A stretch of DNA of 64,000 nt from Segatella copri (GTDB taxonomy: Bacteria > Bacteroidota > Bacteroidia > Bacteroidales > Bacteroidaceae), in the NCBI RefSeq assembly GCF_015074785.1, contig NZ_CP042464.1, positions 558,001-622,000 on the forward strand, read 5' to 3'. The translations under genes were made by a program, and so were the position numbers. Each line of letters opens with the position of its first letter. Positions within the stretch are counted from its first letter, which is position 1. Under the pieces are notes generated by a model. The model saw nothing but the letters and a program-made list of their open reading frames with translations. It was not told the DNA's origin and did no database searches. Shown here one piece after another: positions 1-7,703 of the stretch.

Positions 1-783
1 TCCCGGTCCGATATCCCAGTAGCCTATTTCTTTCAGCGTCTTTCTTTCGAAGGCTCCGAATGCTCCCGAAATGATGTGGTAGATACCCAGTTCGCTGGTT
101 ACGATGCGTCCCACCTGTATTCGCTTCAGATATTCGAATGCCTGCAGCGATGAGCAGATGGTTTCCTTGTAGTTGCGCACTTTCACACATCCTCCTACGC
201 CCTTTACCATTCCGTCGATGTAGAAGGGGAGTAGAATCTTCTCCAGTGCATCACGGTCTAGAGAAGAGTCGGCATCCAGACATACGATATATTTTCCTCT
301 TGCCATCTGGGCTCCATAGTTGCTGGCTGCAGCTTTACCGCCTCTTGTTTCCAACCTCAGATAGTGGGTGATGTACCCAGCCCGGTAGAGGTCGTTGCAA
401 ATCAGTTTGGTGTCATCATTGCTTCCGTCGTCTACCACTATGATTTCGTAGTTCCGGTAGGTTTGCTCTGCCAGTGAGTTCACCATTTTGAATATATGCT
501 TGCCTTCGTTCTTTCCCGGTACGAGGATGCTTACTAGTGGATTCTCGCGGTACAGGAAGAACTTGGCATATTCTTTCTCTTTATCTATCCGGTTTCTCTT
601 CATCAGTCGGTTTCCTATCACGAGATATTCCAGTATGTAATATCTTGGCATCTCGATGAAGAAGAGGAACCAGTAGGTATTCACGATACTGCTAAACGAT
701 AGCGTGCTGATCCAGTCGAAGAAATCGTTCAGATGTTCTGCTATGCTAAACATACGCTTTTCCCTTTCTTCTTGATGGCTCAT
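1..783 (-). CDS. Membrane glycosyltransferase family 2, partial (C-terminus beyond window edge)
   Basis: The first ~261 residues are present. Two hydrophobic stretches (about residues 30-58) precede a GT-A fold. VDDGSNDDT (about residue 117) fits the nucleotide-sugar-binding loop and DAD (170-172) the metal/substrate motif; GGKAAASN lies between them. The layout matches processive BcsA/hyaluronan-synthase-like GT2 enzymes, which make and translocate a polysaccharide at the inner membrane. The start ATG (783-781) overlaps the stop of the zinc-ribbon gene by 4 bases (ATGA), so the two are translationally coupled. HlyD- and TolC-like genes follow in the same operon, suggesting export of the polymer. 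The product sugar cannot be told, and the QxxRW motif lies outside the window. Confidence 0.85.
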   Translation of the reverse strand, partial: MSHQEEREKRMFSIAEHLNDFFDWISTLSFSSIVNTYWFLFFIEMPRYYILEYLVIGNRLMKRNRIDKEKEYAKFFLYRENPLVSILVPGKNEGKHIFKMVNSLAEQTYRNYEIIVVDDGSNDDTKLICNDLYRAGYITHYLRLETRGGKAAASNYGAQMARGKYIVCLDADSSLDRDALEKILLPFYIDGMVKGVGGCVKVRNYKETICSSLQAFEYLKRIQVGRIVTSELGIYHIISGAFGAFERKTLKEIGYWDIGPG

Positions 784-2399
784 CTCAGCACGGTGAGCGC
801 CAAGAGGGCCATGATTATGAGTATACCTGCGATGGTGACAAGGATGGCAACGAGTTTCTTGTAGAGCACGATGCGCTTCTGTATCTTGTCGTTTTCATCT
901 TCCTTCGGCTCCGTATCAAGCAGCTCTTCCTGCGGCTTCACCTCTTTCTCTTCTTCCTTCATCAGAGGTTCCTCTGAGTAGTGGCAGTAGTCGTCTGGAG
1001 TCATATCCACATATTGCAGTTTGTTGAAGAACTCGTCATAGTTGTTGGCGATGGTCTTCGTCTTGGTTTCCAGCATGCTGCAGATAATCTCGTCCGGTTC
1101 TATCGAGTCGGCCACCTTTCTGATGGCTACCGACATCTCCTTGCTCAATTTCTGCTGGGCCTCTTCCACCGTTTCTCCCTGCTCATAGAGGGTAGAGGAT
1201 ACGTAGAAGATATTGTTGTTGTAAGACACCTTGTGATTGGAGAAGATTCTACAGAGCTTGCCCTGTATGCTTTCCTTTATCTTTACGGTATCCTTGTTAT
1301 CATCTATAATCCATATCTTGCCTACCATGACCGAGAGTTCATCCTTGCGGTAGGTTTCCATCAGCTGGCGTCGCAGTCGGTTTATCAGCAGATAATATTC
1401 CATGAAGTTATCATAGATGTTCGCCATGTTGTTGAACATGATATTGCCACTGGTCAGTGCTCTGATTCCTTCTTCCGTTATCTCGTAGTCCACAACGTCT
1501 CGTGGCACCAGGGCGTTTACCGGATAGGTGCTCTGGCAGTAGCAGCAGGTTGACTTGGTGATAGGCGAGGTAAATGAGTTCTCGCAGTCGTTGCAGGTAT
1601 ATACCACGGCTGGTCTGTCATAGTCAACACCGATGTGGCGCAGTTTCTTGTGACACTTCGGACAGATGAGCATACCGCCCACATTGTAGCTGCTCTCTGG
1701 CGATACGTTGGCGCAGCTGAAGTGGTGGATGATGTTCTGAATCTTCAGGTTCGTACTTCCGCACTTCGGACAGCACTCTGTATAGAGCAGGTGAGAGTGG
1801 TTGCACTTAGGGCATAGATGCTCCTTGAGCAGGAAACGGTGAATGCGCAGTGAACCAAACTCCACCATAGAGTCGATGAACATGAACATTTCGTTGAGAT
1901 GGAAGAGACCCATACTGTGATAGTGCTCGAAGATTGGGTTGATATATCCCAAAGACGATTTCTCCAGCAGTCGGTGTCCCATGATTCGCTGGTCTCTTGA
2001 GAGCAGGTATCTCAGAATATTGGCAAAGAGCTGGTTAGGCTGTGTAGGACGGCTTGTTTCGCTTTTTACACCAAACTTCTGTCTTGCCATCTTGATTCTG
2101 TCAATAATCTCGTATACCTTTTCATTGTTCATGTCGCTCACATAGGCATCGATGATATAGTCGATGATTTGTTCTTTTCCCGATAACGCCGTATTGACGA
2201 ATATCGGTTTGTAGCTACATTTCCAAGATAAGATTGGACTGGCTCCATACAGTATAGCATGGAACGCACGCTCACTCTTCGTATTGATGTAAATACAATC
2301 GAAGTAGTCGGGCTGGATGTCCGGTGTCGAATCGATATCTATATAGCTATCGATGGTGAGCACCATATCTCCACGTTTGTTTCTTCTAAGTCCAATCAT
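780..2399 (-). CDS. Zinc-ribbon protein resembling TackOD1 output domain, C-terminal membrane anchor
   Basis: 539 residues. Paired CxxC motifs (CPKC 196-199, CPKC 210-213, CPKC 246-249, CNDC 269-272, CCYC about 285-288) form a multi-zinc-ribbon core that resembles TackOD1, a domain known next to receiver and GGDEF domains. The N-terminal ~120 residues are an uncharacterised alpha/beta region. Residues ~350-450 could be a degenerate GGDEF-like fold, but no GGDEF signature is visible. An acidic linker and one transmembrane helix (last ~25 residues) end the protein, placing most of it in the cytosol. It lies between HlyD and GT2 genes and overlaps the GT2 start, so a regulatory or assembly role for the synthase is inferred. 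The domain name rests on motif recognition only. Confidence 0.6.
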   Translation of the reverse strand: MIGLRRNKRGDMVLTIDSYIDIDSTPDIQPDYFDCIYINTKSERAFHAILYGASPILSWKCSYKPIFVNTALSGKEQIIDYIIDAYVSDMNNEKVYEIIDRIKMARQKFGVKSETSRPTQPNQLFANILRYLLSRDQRIMGHRLLEKSSLGYINPIFEHYHSMGLFHLNEMFMFIDSMVEFGSLRIHRFLLKEHLCPKCNHSHLLYTECCPKCGSTNLKIQNIIHHFSCANVSPESSYNVGGMLICPKCHKKLRHIGVDYDRPAVVYTCNDCENSFTSPITKSTCCYCQSTYPVNALVPRDVVDYEITEEGIRALTSGNIMFNNMANIYDNFMEYYLLINRLRRQLMETYRKDELSVMVGKIWIIDDNKDTVKIKESIQGKLCRIFSNHKVSYNNNIFYVSSTLYEQGETVEEAQQKLSKEMSVAIRKVADSIEPDEIICSMLETKTKTIANNYDEFFNKLQYVDMTPDDYCHYSEEPLMKEEEKEVKPQEELLDTEPKEDENDKIQKRIVLYKKLVAILVTIAGILIIMALLALTVLR

Positions 2400-2402
2400 T
2401 CT

Positions 2403-3584
2403 TTATTTCGTTTTATCTTGATGATTATTGGTGTCGCTCGAAATCATGTTGCTTCGCTTCACGTTTTCGTTCTTGCCTACTGGGATGGTGTACATCGGTA
2501 GTGGCTTCGGATCGAGCATGGCACCAATCTTGTTCACTCTTATTCTTACCGGCAGTTTGTTGCTCATTACCCATGCCGGTACTCTCTGGTTCGGGTTCAG
2601 GGTGAAGACGGCAACCACTGCGTTGACATCATGCGAGAAGTTACTCTGCAGATGCTTTGGTATTTCCTCTACTCTCAGACCTACCATCTGCAACTTAGCC
2701 TGCAGTTCCAGGTCTTTGTTGATGATGATGTCTGCATCGTCAGGGCTTTCCATATACTTTACCATGTCATTTGGTACGTATGCGATTACGCCCAGATGGC
2801 AGTCTGCATAGTCGGTATGCTGGATAACCATCACCTCCTCGCTTTTGAACACCAGGGTTTTGTCGCTCACATTGATTTTTGAGATGTAAGCATCGGCTGG
2901 TGCACAGCAGTAGTGTATAAGTCCCGGGTTGTAGATGCTAGTGTTGGAGTAAGGCATGGAAGCATTTGCTCTGCCGGCTCCTCTGCGGCTCATGAAGTTA
3001 TAGGTGGTGTTCTTAGCCTGTGCGTAGATTTCCACCTTGTTAGCCTGCTTTCTCAATTCCTCTTCTACCTCGGCTATCTCAGCATCCAGTGCGTTTCGCT
3101 TGGTGTTGTCGGTAAGACCGTAGTAGATGTCCGAACTTTCAGAGGCTTTCTGTTTTCTCAGTTCTGCAAGTCGGGTGCGCAATACAGGAATCTCCTGCTG
3201 GGCGAGTTTAGCCTGTACCTCCATGTCGTGAGTCTCCTTTACGGCAGAAGGCAGAATGTTCGGGTCGTATTGGTTCACAATGTTACCTAGCAGTACATAA
3301 GAGTAGAGCGTATCTCCCTTATGCACCACTTCACCCATTTCTTTGTTCACCTTAAGGATATAGATGTCGTCAACGGCACTGATATGGTTTTCATCGAGGG
3401 TTATATAACCGTCGAAGGTTGCCCATATCATACGAGTGACAATATAGTAGGCGGCAAGCACGATAACCAGCAGGAAGATCAGGGCAAAGATGATCTGCTG
3501 TCTGGCAAGGCGGTGACTCTGCGACTTCAGCAAGTCTGCCATCGCCTGTTCTTGTGGCGTGCCATTATATTGGAATTCATTCAT
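2403..3584 (-). CDS. HlyD-like membrane-fusion (periplasmic adaptor) protein
   Basis: 393 residues with one N-terminal transmembrane helix (about 28-50), then a lipoyl/barrel half-motif (VNKEMGEVVHKGDTLYSY), a coiled-coil hairpin rich in K/E/Q (about 120-180) and a second barrel half. This is the HlyD/EmrA topology. In tripartite exporters such adaptors link an inner-membrane transporter to a TolC-type duct; here the likely partners are the GT2 synthase and the outer-membrane protein encoded just upstream (18-bp gap). No ABC or MFS transporter is in the visible part of the operon, which supports synthase-coupled polysaccharide export. It ends 3 bp before the zinc-ribbon gene. Confidence 0.8.
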   Translation of the reverse strand: MNEFQYNGTPQEQAMADLLKSQSHRLARQQIIFALIFLLVIVLAAYYIVTRMIWATFDGYITLDENHISAVDDIYILKVNKEMGEVVHKGDTLYSYVLLGNIVNQYDPNILPSAVKETHDMEVQAKLAQQEIPVLRTRLAELRKQKASESSDIYYGLTDNTKRNALDAEIAEVEEELRKQANKVEIYAQAKNTTYNFMSRRGAGRANASMPYSNTSIYNPGLIHYCCAPADAYISKINVSDKTLVFKSEEVMVIQHTDYADCHLGVIAYVPNDMVKYMESPDDADIIINKDLELQAKLQMVGLRVEEIPKHLQSNFSHDVNAVVAVFTLNPNQRVPAWVMSNKLPVRIRVNKIGAMLDPKPLPMYTIPVGKNENVKRSNMISSDTNNHQDKTK

Positions 3585-3602
3585 ATTCTAGTTTCCTTAC
3601 AT

Positions 3603-5006
3603 TCAAAGTTCTATTTCTTTGAAGATATTATTGTTGTTATAGATGCTCACGGCTTTCTCGATATTGATGATAGCGAGGGCGCGGTTCTGCATCAGTTTAT
3701 ACATTCGCTCCATACTTTCCAGGAGTCCCGTATATTCGTCCATACGCATCAGATAGTTGTATCCCTGCTTCTGGTTCTTGTAGGCAAACCGCCTCATTTC
3801 GATATATTTGCCGGTCTGGTCTATATGGAAAGCCTCTGTGGCTATAGCCTTGTTCAGGTTGTCTATCTTCTTGAGCAGGATGCCTACCGACTGTTTTATT
3901 TCCTTCACATCGGTACCGCGGCTGCTGCGTATGATTTCCTTCTGGGTCTCCAGTGCCTGTCGTTTGCGTGGCGTTTCGTTCCAGATAGGAATGGTGAATC
4001 TTACGCCCACGTCGGCATTGTTCGAAATCTTGTTGTTGCTCTGCCAGTAGCTCGACCATCTTGCGAATGGTGTGAGTCGGGTAGTGCTTAAGTAGTTGGT
4101 CAGCTTGCTGTCGTTGTCAGCTATCTGTTCTTTCACCATCATGATGCGTGCATCCAGACTTTCCTGGTTCAGATGGTTCCAGAGGGCTGTGGTGTCTACC
4201 ACAATCTTGGTTGGTTTGATGCGGTAGATAGGCTTGTTGCTGATATCTCTGTCTGTGCAGAGCACGGAGATGTCATATTCAGCCTCCAACTTATCGTTTA
4301 TCACTTTCAGCATCTTGTCGTTGCTGATTCGGTCTTTTTCCAGCATATACTGGTACGCTTCGTTCATGATGTCGAGGTTGTCCAGTCTGTGTGCTATGAC
4401 AGTACCGATATAGAAATTATATTGTTCGGTCAGCTCATCGGCTGCCTTTTCATATATGTCTGCAGTTTGGCGCTTTTTTATTTGCAAGCGGTCGAGTTCA
4501 TTGGCAAGAGCAATCTTTGTTCTTTTCTCCTTGCCTTGGTAGAACTTCGAGTTGATGATGTTCCATCCCAGTTCGGCTTGAACCTTCATCTTATATTTTG
4601 ATACCTCTTTTGCGTCGTCTTCATCAGAATCGAAGTACGCGTCAGGTCGGGCATAAATCTGTCCGGTCACTTCCAGACCGTTGTGTCTGTTGAGCGCTAA
4701 GTGCTCATGTGCAGTTTTCGACCAGAACAGAGAGTCGGTCTTGTTGATATCAGCGTGATGCTGATTATTGAGTCCCAGCTGTATGACTGGAGCTTTCACC
4801 CATATAGGGTTTTTGATGAGAGTGTCGAGTTGTGCGAAGCGCTGTTTGAAGTGTCTCAGTACATTATCGTTCTTCAGATTCTCATATACGAGCATCTTAG
4901 GGCTGAAACTTTTCGGCTTTTTGCCTTTCGTCTGAGCCATAGCGCTTTGTGCTGCCATGAGAAGTAGCAGAGCTGTAGTTGAGTAAAGTATTATTTTTCG
5001 CTTCAT
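3603..5006 (-). CDS. TolC-like outer-membrane efflux protein
   Basis: 467 residues with a Sec signal peptide (cleavage after about residue 24, ...SAMA-Q). Long amphipathic helices around residues 150-240 and 290-460 and short beta-rich stretches (e.g. VGVRFTIPIW) match the TolC/OEP fold of two helical hairpins per monomer. Sequence similarity to classical TolC is weak, so the call rests on architecture and on the adjacent HlyD-like gene. It would form the outer-membrane duct of the exopolysaccharide exporter. It lies 82 bp downstream of the second lipoprotein gene, apparently in the same transcript. Confidence 0.7.
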   Translation of the reverse strand: MKRKIILYSTTALLLLMAAQSAMAQTKGKKPKSFSPKMLVYENLKNDNVLRHFKQRFAQLDTLIKNPIWVKAPVIQLGLNNQHHADINKTDSLFWSKTAHEHLALNRHNGLEVTGQIYARPDAYFDSDEDDAKEVSKYKMKVQAELGWNIINSKFYQGKEKRTKIALANELDRLQIKKRQTADIYEKAADELTEQYNFYIGTVIAHRLDNLDIMNEAYQYMLEKDRISNDKMLKVINDKLEAEYDISVLCTDRDISNKPIYRIKPTKIVVDTTALWNHLNQESLDARIMMVKEQIADNDSKLTNYLSTTRLTPFARWSSYWQSNNKISNNADVGVRFTIPIWNETPRKRQALETQKEIIRSSRGTDVKEIKQSVGILLKKIDNLNKAIATEAFHIDQTGKYIEMRRFAYKNQKQGYNYLMRMDEYTGLLESMERMYKLMQNRALAIINIEKAVSIYNNNNIFKEIEL

Positions 5007-5088
5007 AATGAGTTATTAAACACGATGAATGCAGCTGCGAGCTTTTGCAGCTGCATTCATCTGGTGTTTCTTATATTTGATAAATCAC

Positions 5089-7575
5089 TTACTTTGTGCC
5101 ATAATTGGTATCATTTCCAGATGCGGCACCATCAATGAGCTTCATGACACGGAGTCGGCTCTTACCATATGCCACATAGATATAACCTCCATCCAGTGTG
5201 ACATAGTTGGCAGACATTCCTGCTTCAGCTCTCTTCTTGACAACCTTTACAGGTTTGCCGTCTTCCATTTTGTTTTTGTCAAGAACTACCAGTCCATAAC
5301 TTCCGCAAGCCAGGTAGATGTAATTGGCATCGTATGTTACACCATTAGCATATCCCTGTGGAACTTTGGTATTAGCAGTGAGCGGAGCTCCCCAGTTCCA
5401 CACTTCTTTGCCTGTGGTAAGATCGTAGCAAGACAATCCCTTGGCACTTCGGCAAACGTAGATGTGGTTACCATCGATAGCTATAGTGTTTTTACCATCG
5501 TTAGGAGCTATGCTGCTTACGTTGATGGTTCTTGCTGGTGTTGCTGTAAGAATGTCGGCACCTAATGGGAAGACCTGTAGTGTACCACTTACAGCCTCAT
5601 CGTCACTTTCTACTTCGTTGTTGTAGTGGAGTGTAACAATATACTGGTTGTTCAGTGCGATGTGCTTAGCCTTGCCTGGCGTTTCTTTCTTGCCGATTAA
5701 ATCCAGCGTGTTTGCATCATATACTCCGTATCCTCTGGTAGATGCCACCATCAGTTTGTTTCCGTCTCTTACGATGCAGTTCTCGTCAGATTTTTCCAAA
5801 CCTTTATGTTCCCAATCTACGATGGTGAGAGGGTTTAACGTAGTAGTCTCGTCGATGTCCGTAACTTCTGTGTTGAGAAGTCCGTTGCTATCTAATGCAA
5901 TTCTACCCATCATACCGCCATTGGTTGAGTGACCGGCAATATATACATACTTTGTTGCATCTTTGCCGTCCACCATAAGGTGGTTGAAGTCGTAGAGTTC
6001 CTTCTTGTCTTGCAGATACTGCAACATGGTTGTCTGGTTGTTTTCTGTTTTAAACACTTCGATACAACCTCCAGTCTTCTTGCTTGGATCTGTCTGGTTC
6101 TCTTCGTTGGTGTGGTACGACATGTATAATTTGCCATTATATGGCTGAATACATGTTGCAGAGATGTCGTGAGTATGATTTGTATAATCAATCACGGAAA
6201 TCACATCAATCTTCTTGCCTGGTTCAGGGTTTGGAGTTGGTGTAGGGGCTGGTGTCGTACCGTCACATGATGTTTTGACAACAGGGTCATTATACATATC
6301 ATATCTCTTTGTATTGTCTGAAAGACCTGGAGCATAAGTATAATTTGCCGAATTTCCATTGTTGGTAAACTTATCGCAGTCCATATAGATAACGCCTCCG
6401 TTTCCGCTAGCTCGGAAGATATAGCAGGTTGAGAAATATGCGTAGGTTCCCGGAGCAATAAGAATATTACCGGCATCATTATTTCCGTTGTATTTCACCT
6501 CTGCTGCTCTGAAGATGGCATTTGCATTGTCTCCTTGAAGAATGACTCTACTGTCGTTGCCATTGTTGTCATTCTTGTAAGTACCCTTACAGTCGATGAC
6601 GCTGTTGTTAACCAGATAAATGTTACTTCCTGCACACTGGTCGATAGCTCCTGTCTTCAGATTGTTGATGTGCGCTTCAGCGCCATTTGAATTGAGAACC
6701 ATCTTGTCTGTCACTTCAAATGAACAAGCATAAAGTTTTGGAGTAGAACCTTGAATTGTCAGCTTGTTGACTTTTGCTTTTCCGTTGATGTTCAGGATGC
6801 ATCCATCTACGGACAAATCCTGCTTTTCTGTACCAAGAAGATTGCCTTGTATATTGATTTTGGCATCAGACTCAGTTGACAGTTTACCTACTGTGGCATC
6901 GCCGCCCACATAAAGCAATCCTTTAACTTTTAGTTCATTTTTTACTTCAATGTTTCCGGTAGTAAAGTAGGCATCTCCTTGTTCCAGATACATGTTGCTG
7001 CCCTCTTTTTTCAGAGTTCCACCATAATTGTAGCAATATACTCCTGTATTATTGAAAAGAGCAGTGTTATTGTTGTCTATATGTAATGTTCCTCCTTTGA
7101 GGATGTAGATTTTTCCTTTTTGTGCGGCATTGTTTATCCAGACTGAATTATTCCATAGATTTTTTGTAGTCAGTTCGCCTTCGATAAACAGAGTGGCTCC
7201 GTTCATGTTGAGCTCACTGCTTATTTTTGTGCCTTTCTTGATGATGTAGGTCTTGGTACCATCCAGTCCCTTACATCCATCGTTATTCTTGATTTCGATA
7301 GCTCCGTCATGGCTAGGCAAGCTAGGCATTTCATAAACGTCGCTTAGGTTAGCTGTAGTTGCGCCGGCAGCTCTTGTTGCTGCTTTCGCTTTGTAGTTGA
7401 TAACGCTACCTGCTAATTCCTGAGGGTCGGTGATGGATGTCACTTCTTCACCTATTATGTTTTTTGTGACTTCACCAGGGTTTGGAACGAAAGGGTTGTC
7501 ATTAGAATCGCTACAAGATGCCAGGAGCATTGCTGCGAAAGAGAAAGTAACAAGTTTTGTAAAATGATGTTTCAT
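5089..7575 (-). CDS. Large surface lipoprotein: beta-helix plus propeller-like repeats (paralog 1)
   Basis: 828 residues with a lipoprotein signal ending LLASC. A repetitive parallel-beta-helix-like region (about 90-400; short strands such as GTLHIDNNN, ATLFIEGELT) is followed by a Pro/Thr linker (PAPTPTPNPEP) and a C-terminal half with propeller-like blades (IYLACGSYGLVVLD, IYVAYGKSRLRVMK) that resemble LVIVD-type repeats. It is a clear paralog of the next gene upstream (7704-10163), most obviously in the last ~350 residues. A surface role such as binding the operon's polymer is inferred from context only. The 128-bp gap to the upstream paralog has no strong terminator. Confidence 0.65.
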   Translation of the reverse strand: MKHHFTKLVTFSFAAMLLASCSDSNDNPFVPNPGEVTKNIIGEEVTSITDPQELAGSVINYKAKAATRAAGATTANLSDVYEMPSLPSHDGAIEIKNNDGCKGLDGTKTYIIKKGTKISSELNMNGATLFIEGELTTKNLWNNSVWINNAAQKGKIYILKGGTLHIDNNNTALFNNTGVYCYNYGGTLKKEGSNMYLEQGDAYFTTGNIEVKNELKVKGLLYVGGDATVGKLSTESDAKINIQGNLLGTEKQDLSVDGCILNINGKAKVNKLTIQGSTPKLYACSFEVTDKMVLNSNGAEAHINNLKTGAIDQCAGSNIYLVNNSVIDCKGTYKNDNNGNDSRVILQGDNANAIFRAAEVKYNGNNDAGNILIAPGTYAYFSTCYIFRASGNGGVIYMDCDKFTNNGNSANYTYAPGLSDNTKRYDMYNDPVVKTSCDGTTPAPTPTPNPEPGKKIDVISVIDYTNHTHDISATCIQPYNGKLYMSYHTNEENQTDPSKKTGGCIEVFKTENNQTTMLQYLQDKKELYDFNHLMVDGKDATKYVYIAGHSTNGGMMGRIALDSNGLLNTEVTDIDETTTLNPLTIVDWEHKGLEKSDENCIVRDGNKLMVASTRGYGVYDANTLDLIGKKETPGKAKHIALNNQYIVTLHYNNEVESDDEAVSGTLQVFPLGADILTATPARTINVSSIAPNDGKNTIAIDGNHIYVCRSAKGLSCYDLTTGKEVWNWGAPLTANTKVPQGYANGVTYDANYIYLACGSYGLVVLDKNKMEDGKPVKVVKKRAEAGMSANYVTLDGGYIYVAYGKSRLRVMKLIDGAASGNDTNYGTK

Positions 7576-7703
7576 GTTAATCTTTCTTTTGTCGTTTTTG
7601 TGTATAAATTAGCTTTCACCTTTTTGCTATTGCTCTAGCCTTTAAAGGTTTGTTCTCCCACACCTGTTGGTTAAGGTGCGGGAGAACAGATTTATTTAGT
7701 TGA

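Noticed and set aside
981..1553. 190-codon plus-strand frame opposite the zinc-ribbon gene
   Set aside because: Antisense shadow of a well-supported coding region with clear CxxC motifs.
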